A DNA stretch of 22,399 bases from JACJYE01 sp964432875 (GTDB taxonomy: Bacteria; Bacteroidota; Bacteroidia; Chitinophagales; Saprospiraceae), in the NCBI GenBank assembly GCA_964432875.1, contig CAYSPJ010000087.1, forward strand, positions 1 through 22,399, read 5' to 3'. Each line of letters opens with the position of its first letter. The first letter of the stretch is position 1. Below, one piece after another: positions 1 to 5,804 of this stretch. A program made the position numbers and the translations under genes. Under the pieces are notes generated by a model that saw only the letters and a program-made list of their open reading frames with translations, was not told the DNA's origin and made no database searches.

Positions 1-431
1 AGGCAGCCACTCCGCTTCGCACGCTGAAAATGTCCAGTAGTATGGGGCAAGGGATTTGTTTACACAAGGGGGGGTGACGAACCTGGCACGGAAGCTTTCA
101 TCCCTGCGGGGTTTTTCCGCCCGGCATACGGAAAAGCGCAGCAATTCATGCACAGCATTTTGAATACCTGGGCTTTGGGGCGACAAAATGAAATACACCC
201 GGCTTCACCTCTAACGCAGTTATTCCACAGGGCTGGGCCCCCGCACGCAGAGGCTGGCGGAGGATCAAGGGGGGACAAGTTTTACAGGTAGAATGCGGAA
301 AGCCTGCCAAATTTAATATTCGAGAACATGTGGATAATGTAACTTATTTTAATTTTTTTGTAATAGTTTTAAACGAAAAAAACCAAACCTTTGTGTGTGA
401 AAATTTTTTCACCCCCAAAAAACCAAATAAC
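1..431. other. Intergenic / window edge, no supported gene
   Basis: I see no convincing gene here. A minus-strand open frame at 60-278 is rich in Cys, Pro and Gly, has no recognisable domain and looks spurious. The last 100 bases are strongly AT-rich. They include a short dyad at 397-412 (GTGAAAA / TTTTCAC with a 2-nt loop) just before the small lysine-rich gene, in the position of its leader. Confidence 0.5.
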
Positions 432-620
432 ATGAGTAAGGATAAAGGAAGTAAAGACAAAGGCAACAAAAAACAAAAAAAAGCGCCCGCAGATAAACTT
501 ACAGGCAAAACTAAAACGCCTTCGGCGTACAAGTCTGAAGGGAAAAGCGGCTCTGCTGGCTCACAAAACCTCGATGTATTTGTGCCGAAGCCGGAATCAA
601 AGCCGGTTGGGAAGCACTGA
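432..620 (+). CDS. Small lysine-rich conserved protein (62 aa), function unknown
   Basis: The product is a 62-residue, very basic, low-complexity protein starting MSKDKGSKDKGNKKQKK and continuing with an Ala/Pro/Lys/Ser/Gly-rich middle and a short hydrophobic patch (NLDVFVPKP). No signal peptide or membrane segment is present, so it should be cytoplasmic. From memory, short proteins starting MSKDKGxKxxKKAPAD occur widely in Bacteroidetes as hypothetical proteins; no function is established. I chose the ATG at 432 rather than the in-frame GTG at 330 because the upstream part translates from AT-rich leader sequence and the conserved-looking part begins at MSKDKG. It converges with the barrel gene at 742-1422, and the hairpin at 673-705 lies between them. 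Such a charged disordered peptide could bind nucleic acid, but that is speculation. Confidence 0.6.
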   Translation: MSKDKGSKDKGNKKQKKAPADKLTGKTKTPSAYKSEGKSGSAGSQNLDVFVPKPESKPVGKH

Positions 621-666
621 TAGAGGATGCGCGGCACAACATACCTGCCTGTGCCGCTGAGATTGG

Positions 667-705
667 AAAAAGACAAGCCGCCTTTGCTTTGCAAAGGCGG
701 CTTGT
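667..705 (-). terminator. Rho-independent terminator of the PorT-like barrel gene
   Basis: A perfect 15-bp inverted repeat (ACAAGCCGCCTTTGC, 673-687, with its complement 691-705) flanks a 3-nt loop. On the minus strand the stem is followed by CTTTTTC (666-672), a classical T-tract. It therefore ends the 742-1422 transcript. It may also stop the convergent small gene, although the plus-strand side has no T-run. Confidence 0.8.
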
Positions 706-741
706 TGATATAATAAAATATTGAAAATAATCCCCGTATCC

Positions 742-1422
742 CTAGAACCGGTATCCGAGCGAAAGGCCGAAGCCCGTGTTTTTAATGGCAGTCTTGCCGC
801 CGGGGAAGCGCTTGTCCTCTGGATTGATTTTTGCCATCCCAAGCTGTGAGTTCAACTGCAAGAATATCCCGTTTGCCATTTCATATCCGGCGAATACATT
901 ACCTCCAAAATCCAGCGCCTTATAATATGGCGTCGTCAATGGATCGGTCAATTCGACAACATTTTTGAACTCTACATCCGATTCGACTTTTGTTGAGCCG
1001 CCTCCTTCGAGCGTTACCTTACCCTTGATACCGTAACCCACATAAGGGCCAAACCCGATCATTACGAACCCGTTGCCTAATGCGCCTTTGTACACCAGGT
1101 TCAGCGGCAATTCCAAGTAGGATAATTGATACGTACTGTTTATGGCATCTTCGGTATTCTTTGCCCCTTTAGTGGAGAATAGCAATCCCGGTTGAAAGTA
1201 GAATTCCGGGACGATCGGTATCTGGGCATTTATCCCGGCGTGGAATCCAATGGTCATGTCATTTTCAAGCTTGTCTCCATTGAAATCTTTCCCATTCAAA
1301 TTTTGAACATTCACCCCGGCGAGGATGCCAAAGGCGGTATTACTGCTGCCTGAACTTTGAGCATTCGCTAATGCAGCAGAAAGCATAAGCAGGAATGCTA
1401 AAAAAAGATTACTCGTTTTCAT
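742..1422 (-). CDS. Outer membrane beta-barrel protein, PorT-like family
   Basis: This 226-aa protein has a Sec signal peptide (hydrophobic residues 5-20, cleavage near ANAQ/SSG) followed by alternating beta-strand-like segments. It ends in an aromatic C-terminus (LSLGYRF) typical of outer-membrane barrels. The pattern GxxAGIN...FYFQPGLLFSTKG...YLELPL is that of the PorT-type eight-stranded barrels (OMP_b-brl_2) common in Bacteroidetes. It probably sits in the outer membrane; no specific ligand can be inferred. It lies downstream of the OmpA lipoprotein gene on the same strand, separated by a hairpin, so the two may be partly co-transcribed. A second barrel of the same type (4670-5305) closes the island on the other side, with similar FQPxxLFSxKG and PL motifs. 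The family call is firm; the physiological role is unknown. Confidence 0.85.
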   Translation of the reverse strand: MKTSNLFLAFLLMLSAALANAQSSGSSNTAFGILAGVNVQNLNGKDFNGDKLENDMTIGFHAGINAQIPIVPEFYFQPGLLFSTKGAKNTEDAINSTYQLSYLELPLNLVYKGALGNGFVMIGFGPYVGYGIKGKVTLEGGGSTKVESDVEFKNVVELTDPLTTPYYKALDFGGNVFAGYEMANGIFLQLNSQLGMAKINPEDKRFPGGKTAIKNTGFGLSLGYRF

Positions 1423-1438
1423 GGTTGATGATTGATAA

Positions 1439-1491
1439 AGAGCTTGCTCAGATTTTGTTTTAGCTCTAATGATGGAATTTGAGCAAGCTCT
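1439..1491 (-). terminator. Hairpin between the OmpA lipoprotein and barrel genes (terminator or attenuator)
   Basis: A perfect 12-bp inverted repeat (AGAGCTTGCTCA at 1439-1450, complement at 1480-1491) encloses a 29-nt loop. On the minus strand it follows the OmpA stop codon by 17 nt and is followed by TTTATC, a weak T-tract. It lies only 16 nt before the barrel start codon. It may terminate most ompA transcripts while letting some continue into the barrel gene, or protect an mRNA end. The long loop makes a strong terminator less likely. Confidence 0.5.
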
Positions 1492-1508
1492 TAATGGTGA
1501 AATAAAGA

Positions 1509-2183
1509 TTATTTGCCGGCCTGCTTTTCAGCTTCAGCCTTCATGGCTTCGTTTGCCGTAATCAGGAACTCTACCCGGCGGTTTTTATCCCGGCCATCCA
1601 CGGTGTCATTAACATATTTCGGCAGCATTTCGCCAAACCCTCTGGTCGTCAAGCGGCTGCTCGAAATACCCTTCGCGACTAAATAAGCAGAAACGCTAGA
1701 CGCCCGCTGTACGGAAAGTTGCTGATTGTACGCTTCGCTCCCTTTACTGTCGGTATGCCCTTGGATTTCAATGTCCGTGTCCTCATAACTATTCAGTACG
1801 ACTACCAGCTTATCCAAATTCGCTTTGGCCTCATTCGACAAATTTGACTTGTCAAACGCAAATAAGACGCTGCTGCTGAATTCCACAATAATCCCTTCTT
1901 CAACCCGGACAACCTCTACATCCGGTACTTTTGCTTTGATTTCCTCAGCCTGTTTGTCCATCTGGCGGCCAATTATCGCGCCAGCAGTGCCTCCCACTGC
2001 TGCGCCAATGATAGTGCCTAATGCGGTATTGCCTGCGGTCTTTCCGGCTATAGTGCCTATGGCAGCGCCTGCAGCTGTCCCCGTAATGGCGCCCTTCTGG
2101 GTTTTATTTAAAGAGGAGCAGCCTGCAAAAATTAGTGCTACACCTAACAAAACGGGAATCAACCCTTTTCTAAGCTTTTTCAT
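1509..2183 (-). CDS. OmpA-family lipoprotein with glycine-zipper domain
   Basis: This 224-aa protein has a type II signal peptide with lipobox FAGC (lipidated Cys at residue 22). Next comes a glycine-zipper segment (about residues 33-75, repeated GxxxG/AxxxG steps ending AGAIIGRQMD), then a C-terminal OmpA/MotB-like peptidoglycan-binding domain. The last contains GHTDSKG and the GRDKNRRVEF motif whose Asp and Arg bind diaminopimelate in this family. The layout resembles YiaD-type proteins. It should be anchored in a membrane by lipid, possibly insert through the glycine zipper, and hold peptidoglycan, giving envelope stability. It is divergent from the YtxH gene, with about 225 bp of AT-rich sequence between them, so both may respond to the same signal. 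In Bacteroidetes such genes often occur beside YtxH, sll1863-type and AraC genes in stress islands (from memory). Confidence 0.9.
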   Translation of the reverse strand: MKKLRKGLIPVLLGVALIFAGCSSLNKTQKGAITGTAAGAAIGTIAGKTAGNTALGTIIGAAVGGTAGAIIGRQMDKQAEEIKAKVPDVEVVRVEEGIIVEFSSSVLFAFDKSNLSNEAKANLDKLVVVLNSYEDTDIEIQGHTDSKGSEAYNQQLSVQRASSVSAYLVAKGISSSRLTTRGFGEMLPKYVNDTVDGRDKNRRVEFLITANEAMKAEAEKQAGK

Positions 2184-2408
2184 CTTTGGTTATTTTAGCG
2201 AATAAAAACTATTTATTCACCACGTAAGATAAGCATTTATCCCATGATTGATGTTATATATTTTCAGGAGATAATTGCGTTTTTCATACAATTTGCACCA
2301 TGGGTGCGAATGTTGTAAGCTATTTCAATAATTGTGTAACATTTTTCATGAAATAATCACCAATTTTGTAAGTGATGATTATTTTGAACATCATTTAAAC
2401 TTCAAATA

Positions 2409-2687
2409 ATGAATACAGGAAAAGTGTTGCTAGGCTTCATGGCAGGTATTTCTGCGGGTGCCATACTCGGCGTTTTACTTGCTCCGGGCAAAGGCGCCTC
2501 CACGAGGAAGAAAATCATTCGTCGGGGTGATGAGTACCTGGCCGGCCTGGGAGAAAAATTCAATGAATTCATCGATGGGATTTCGGAGAAATTTGATAAT
2601 GCAAGGGAAGAAGCTATGCGCTTGGCTGACAACGGTAAAGCGAAAATGGATGCAGTAGACAAAAAAATAATTTCCAGCCTTAAGTAG
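2409..2687 (+). CDS. YtxH domain-containing protein
   Basis: This is a 92-aa protein with one N-terminal hydrophobic, glycine-rich segment (about residues 5-26, GKVLLGFMAGISAGAILGVLL) followed by APGKGASTRKKI. That combination is the hallmark of the YtxH family (APxxGxxTRxxI). The rest is a charged amphipathic helix likely to form a coiled coil. YtxH proteins are small membrane-anchored proteins linked to general stress responses in Bacillus; their molecular activity is not established. It is transcribed away from the OmpA lipoprotein. No terminator is visible after it, and a 467-bp gap separates it from the cupin gene. Confidence 0.88.
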   Translation: MNTGKVLLGFMAGISAGAILGVLLAPGKGASTRKKIIRRGDEYLAGLGEKFNEFIDGISEKFDNAREEAMRLADNGKAKMDAVDKKIISSLK

Positions 2688-3154
2688 GGTCTGTGCATCT
2701 AAGTCGAGTATCTGGTTTTTTGCTTTCGAGAGTCAGGCATGCAAATGGTTCGAAACTGGAGTTTGCTCCATGAAGCGTGGGACAAGGGCCCCACGCCAAA
2801 GTCGAGGATTTTGGGGCGAACGTAACGTAGCTATCGGGCTATAAAGACAGATACTTAGTAAGGAGAATGGTAGAATTGACTGCAGCAGCAGGAAGTCATA
2901 ACCAGCGTTGAGCTGATATTTCTTCTTGCAGCTGTTTTTTAAATGTGGCTATGGGAACCCCGGCAAACCTGATTGAAGCCCTTTAGGAGCAAACCGAAGA
3001 TTACGGTGAAACACCTTAAGCCTTTCAAGGCATGAGCCTCTTGATGATATCCCCGGATAAACCGGATGCAGAACCTAAAGTTGAGCCTCCTTGCCTCAAA
3101 CCGGTTCCTTTGATGTGAAAAAAAATATTGCGTTGTGTTTTAAACCTATTTCTA
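2688..3154. other. 467-bp intergenic stretch without a supported gene
   Basis: No open frame here has a recognisable product. A GC-rich hairpin (7-bp stem GCGTGGG at 2775-2781 with its complement at 2790-2796) is present but not followed by a T-run. The phrase AAGTCGAG occurs at about 2701 and again at about 2799. This could be decayed sequence or the long leader of the cupin-araC pair; I cannot decide. Confidence 0.45.
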
Positions 3155-3493
3155 ATGAACAATCAAGAGCATGAAAAGTCTAAAGTTTTTATCATTGTAG
3201 AGATCATTGAGTATATTCCCAATTCTGTGGTGATTAAAACCATTATTAAGAAAACAACGGGCAATGTGAGCGCCGTTTCATTTGATTCCGGAGAAACGCT
3301 GACCGAGAAGATTTCTCCTTTTGATACTTTTATTCAGGTGATTGACGGAAGGGCAGAAATTGTCATTGATGATAAATCGAGCTTGCTTGAAACTGGCAAC
3401 TCCATTATCATACCTGCACATACTCGCAATACCATCAAGGCAAATGAGCGGTTTAAAATGATTTCTACGGTCATTAAAAGCGGATACGAATAA
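3155..3493 (+). CDS. Degenerate cupin-domain protein, co-transcribed with the AraC regulator
   Basis: This 112-aa protein reads as a single small beta-barrel cupin: SFDSGETLTEKISPFDTFIQVIDGRAEIVIDD is the first half and ETGNSIIIPAHTRNTIKA the second. The G-D-G-x-A-E-I and G-x-x-I-I-x-P-A spacing is characteristic. The usual metal ligands look lost: the first motif has E-K-I where an E-H is common, and the second has R-N-T-I where P-H-A-L is common. It may therefore be a metal-free sensory or binding cupin rather than an enzyme. I chose MNNQEHEK at 3155; the upstream in-frame ATG at 3128 adds only MRCVLNLFL. The stop is one base before the start of the AraC gene, so the two are surely one transcript and may act together in sensing. 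Confidence 0.75.
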   Translation: MNNQEHEKSKVFIIVEIIEYIPNSVVIKTIIKKTTGNVSAVSFDSGETLTEKISPFDTFIQVIDGRAEIVIDDKSSLLETGNSIIIPAHTRNTIKANERFKMISTVIKSGYE

Positions 3494-3494
3494 T

Positions 3495-4085
3495 ATGAAG
3501 CTATATATCAAGTATATGGTCAGCCAGCGATGTAAAATGTTAGTGGAAACGGAATTGAATAAACTAGGCTTCTATCCTGCCTCTATCCAACTCGGCATGG
3601 TTGAAATCTCGGACGAGATAACACAACAACAGCGGGATCAATTAAAAGTAGCCTTATTGAAATCTGGCCTGGAATTGATGGACGATAAAAACCGTACACT
3701 TATTGAGCAGGCGATACGCTTGATCGTTGAAATGATTTATTATTTCGATGAAATACCCGAAGTGAACTACTCGGACTATATTAGCGGGCAGTTAAAGTGC
3801 GATTACGCCTCTCTTGCAAGAATATTTTCGGAGGTAAAGGGCATTACTATTCAGCAATTTATAATTATAAATAAAATCGAGAAGGCCAAAGAGCTGCTGA
3901 TTTATGACCAGCTCAGCTTGACCGAGATTTCGTATAAATTGAAGTATAGTAGTGTGGCGCACTTGTCCAACCAGTTTAAAAAAATAACTGGCCATTCTCC
4001 TTCCTTTTTTAAGGAAATGCAACGCATACGAGCGTTAAATCAGCATAATGTTGCAATCATACAACATTCTGATGTAATTGTGTAA
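3495..4085 (+). CDS. AraC-family transcriptional regulator with HMA-like N-terminal domain
   Basis: This is a 196-aa protein. The C-terminal part (about residues 85-180) is an AraC/XylS double helix-turn-helix: YASLARIFSEVKGITIQQF forms the first HTH and LTEISYKLKYSSVAHLSNQF the second, followed by KKITGHSPSFFK. The N-terminal 65 residues (MVSQRCKMLVETELNKLG...GMVEI...LELMDDK) have the beta-alpha-beta pattern of a heavy-metal-associated (HMA) ferredoxin-like domain. Relatives I remember carry M-x-C-x-x-C at the start of this domain. Here the first position is Ser10 and only Cys13 remains, so classical two-Cys metal binding looks impaired. The short N-terminal module probably senses a signal and the HTH part probably controls the surrounding stress genes. 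It is translationally close to the cupin gene (1-nt gap). A 7-bp palindrome lies inside its last codons (4047-4068). Confidence 0.85.
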   Translation: MKLYIKYMVSQRCKMLVETELNKLGFYPASIQLGMVEISDEITQQQRDQLKVALLKSGLELMDDKNRTLIEQAIRLIVEMIYYFDEIPEVNYSDYISGQLKCDYASLARIFSEVKGITIQQFIIINKIEKAKELLIYDQLSLTEISYKLKYSSVAHLSNQFKKITGHSPSFFKEMQRIRALNQHNVAIIQHSDVIV

Positions 4086-4173
4086 TGCTTTTACCTACTA
4101 ATATGCTGATCTTTGTTCTGTGAAAATTGATTCACAAATGTTCCGCCATTTTCGGAAACAAAATAATATTAAA

Positions 4174-4611
4174 ATGAAAAAATCAATTTGGGCATCGGTA
4201 GTATTTTTCTTTGCCATAGGCATTATATTCACAAGCTGCGACACGCCTGCTAAAAAGGTAGAAAACGCAGAGTCTAATGTCGTTGAAGCCAAAGAAGAAT
4301 TAGTACAAGCACAACAGGACTACTTGGTTGACGTAGAAAACTACAGGCAACAAACAGCGGAAAAGATTGCAGCTAATAATAGGACCATCGCCGAGTTTAA
4401 TGCAAGAATTGAGGCAGAGAAGAAGGAAACAAAAGCGGATTACAAAGTGAAGATCGCTGAACTCGAAAAGAAAAACAGCGATCTGAAACTGAAATTGGAT
4501 AATTACAGAGTAGAGAATGAAGACCAATGGGAAGCCTTCAAGATGGAATTTAATAGGGATATGGACCAATTAGGTGCCGCCTTAAAAGATTTGACCGTAA
4601 AAAACAACTAA
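4174..4611 (+). CDS. Coiled-coil lipoprotein, sll1863-type stress response protein
   Basis: The 145-aa product starts MKKSIWASVVFFFAIGIIFTSC, a lipoprotein signal with lipobox FTSC. The rest is nearly all charged helix: VENAESNVVEAKEELVQAQ, then a YRQQTAEKIAANNRTIAEF segment and KIAELEKKNSDLKLKLDNY, with heptad-like spacing indicating a long coiled coil. The ending MDQLGAALKDLTVKNN matches, in my memory, Bacteroidetes proteins annotated as sll1863 family stress response proteins. I chose the ATG at 4174 because the signal peptide begins there; the in-frame ATG at 4120 adds 18 residues of hydrophilic sequence. It follows the AraC gene and precedes the second barrel by 58 bp on the same strand, and is probably part of the same stress regulon. 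Confidence 0.82.
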   Translation: MKKSIWASVVFFFAIGIIFTSCDTPAKKVENAESNVVEAKEELVQAQQDYLVDVENYRQQTAEKIAANNRTIAEFNARIEAEKKETKADYKVKIAELEKKNSDLKLKLDNYRVENEDQWEAFKMEFNRDMDQLGAALKDLTVKNN

Positions 4612-4669
4612 GCGGTTGTAATTCGGAAATTGAAGTGCAAGAATTCACAGTGTAGTAAAAAAGAGAACT

Positions 4670-5305
4670 ATGAAAAAGATCATTTTATTGATAATCGCAG
4701 TAGCCTTTATGGCCAACTATGTTATCGCACAGGATGGCGACTCGCGGTCGCAGTTTCACATCGGCATCAAAGCCGGCGGCAACTTCGCCAACGTTTATGA
4801 CGCACAAGGCGAAGAATTTAGAGCAGACGGCAAGCTCGGTTTTGCTGGCGGTGTTTTCGTGACCGTCCCTTTCGGAGATATGTTCGGATTTCAACCGGAG
4901 TTTTTGTTCTCCCAAAAAGGATTCAAAGCAACCGGTACCCTTTTGGGCACCAACTATGGCCTGACTCGCACCACCAACTTTATTGATGTGCCGCTATATT
5001 TTGCCATTAAGCCCCTTCCGGTATTGACAATATTGGCCGGCCCTCAATTTTCTTATCTGCTAGAACGCAAGGATGAATTTAACAGTGCGGTGGGCAGTGC
5101 GGAGCAAATTCAGGAGTTTGAAAATGACAATATCCGCAAAAATATCCTTGGCGGAGTAGTTGGCTTTGATGTAAACCTTCACCCATTAGTAATCGGCGCA
5201 AGAGCCGGTTGGGACCTTTCTACCAACAATGGCGATGGCTCATCCCAAACACCTAGATATAAAAACGCCTGGATTCAGGCAACTTTAGGCTATCGCTTCT
5301 TGTAG
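4670..5305 (+). CDS. Outer membrane beta-barrel protein, PorT-like family
   Basis: This 211-aa protein has a clear signal peptide (MKKIILLIIAVAFMANYVIA, cleavage before QDGD) and repeated amphipathic beta-strands. Examples are FHIGIKAGGNFANVYD, FGFQPEFLFSQKGFKATG and FIDVPLYFAIKPLPVLTILAGPQF. It ends with an aromatic terminus (ATLGYRFL). This is the PorT-like OMP_b-brl_2 barrel type, same as the 742-1422 gene; the two are divergent paralogues by eye. It sits 58 bp after the sll1863-type lipoprotein gene, with no terminator between, and a strong terminator follows. It most likely sits in the outer membrane as part of the stress envelope set. No substrate can be proposed. Confidence 0.85.
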   Translation: MKKIILLIIAVAFMANYVIAQDGDSRSQFHIGIKAGGNFANVYDAQGEEFRADGKLGFAGGVFVTVPFGDMFGFQPEFLFSQKGFKATGTLLGTNYGLTRTTNFIDVPLYFAIKPLPVLTILAGPQFSYLLERKDEFNSAVGSAEQIQEFENDNIRKNILGGVVGFDVNLHPLVIGARAGWDLSTNNGDGSSQTPRYKNAWIQATLGYRFL

Positions 5306-5335
5306 CACGAAATAATCCCAAAAACAGTTATGAGG

Positions 5336-5365
5336 CCGCTCTGGAGTATTCCAGGGCGGTTTTTT
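5336..5365 (+). terminator. Rho-independent terminator after the second barrel gene
   Basis: A 10-bp stem (CCGCTCTGGA, 5336-5345, with TCCAGGGCGG, 5350-5359; one G-T pair) has a 4-nt loop and is followed directly by six T (5360-5365). It lies 30 nt after the stop codon and closes the plus-strand stress genes. Confidence 0.9.
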
Positions 5366-5685
5366 GTTGTCTAAAACATGGTGCGCAAGCCAGGGTTGGC
5401 TTTAAGTTACGCCTGACATCGTTTAAGCCCCTGATTCTAGCATCAAAATAGGCTTTTGCGATGATCCCCATCGCAAAAAGTTTAATCATCACAGGATAAC
5501 AACCCGTATTTGATACCCAGCTCGGAGCCTGGGTGACAGCCCGGCGCATCGCCCGGCTAGAGGCGGCAGCTTCCTCCCCCCTAAGTCGTAGCAACAAAGG
5601 AGCAGTCAGTATAAAAATTTGTTCTATTGGCTATCATGGTATGAATTTAGTGAAATGCTTCTTTTGCTTGAAAGAAACAAAAAGT
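5366..5685. other. Intergenic stretch with an inverted repeat, no supported gene
   Basis: No credible gene. A minus-strand frame across 5328-5597 (89 codons) overlaps the terminator and has no domain signs. A perfect 10-bp dyad (TTTTGCGATG at 5454-5463, complement at 5469-5478, 5-nt loop) may act as a weak bidirectional stop or a protein site. Another short hairpin (ACCCAG / CTGGGT) lies near 5517-5536. Confidence 0.45.
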
Positions 5686-5736
5686 GATGTAGTGATGATG
5701 TAGTATAAAATAGTGTCGATGTAGTGGTGATGTAGT
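5686..5736 (+). repeat. Four phased direct repeats of GATGTAGT upstream of GH16
   Basis: The 8-mer GATGTAGT occurs exactly four times, starting at 5686, 5697, 5718 and 5729. The intervals are 11, 21 and 11 bp, close to one, two and one turns of B-DNA. The array ends 68 bp before the GH16 start codon, a suitable place for an activator or response-regulator site. It could also be a simple slippage product of an 11-bp unit; the exact core and decayed intervening bases leave both possible. Confidence 0.6.
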
Positions 5737-5804
5737 TGAAAAATGGGTTCCCTCCTGACTGGGTACGTAATTTGCCCAACTTAAACCAAACACATCAAAA
5801 TAGT

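Noticed and set aside
60..278. Minus-strand 72-codon gene at the left edge
   Set aside because: Cys/Pro-rich, no signal peptide, no domain and no promoter-like sequence.
4047..4068. Perfect 7-bp palindrome AATGTTG / CAACATT as an operator
   Set aside because: It lies within the last codons of the AraC gene; such short AT-rich dyads arise by chance, and no second copy was found near a promoter.
5328..5597. Minus-strand 89-codon frame
   Set aside because: It starts in low-complexity Arg/Ala sequence and runs through a strong terminator for the opposite strand; no recognisable domain.
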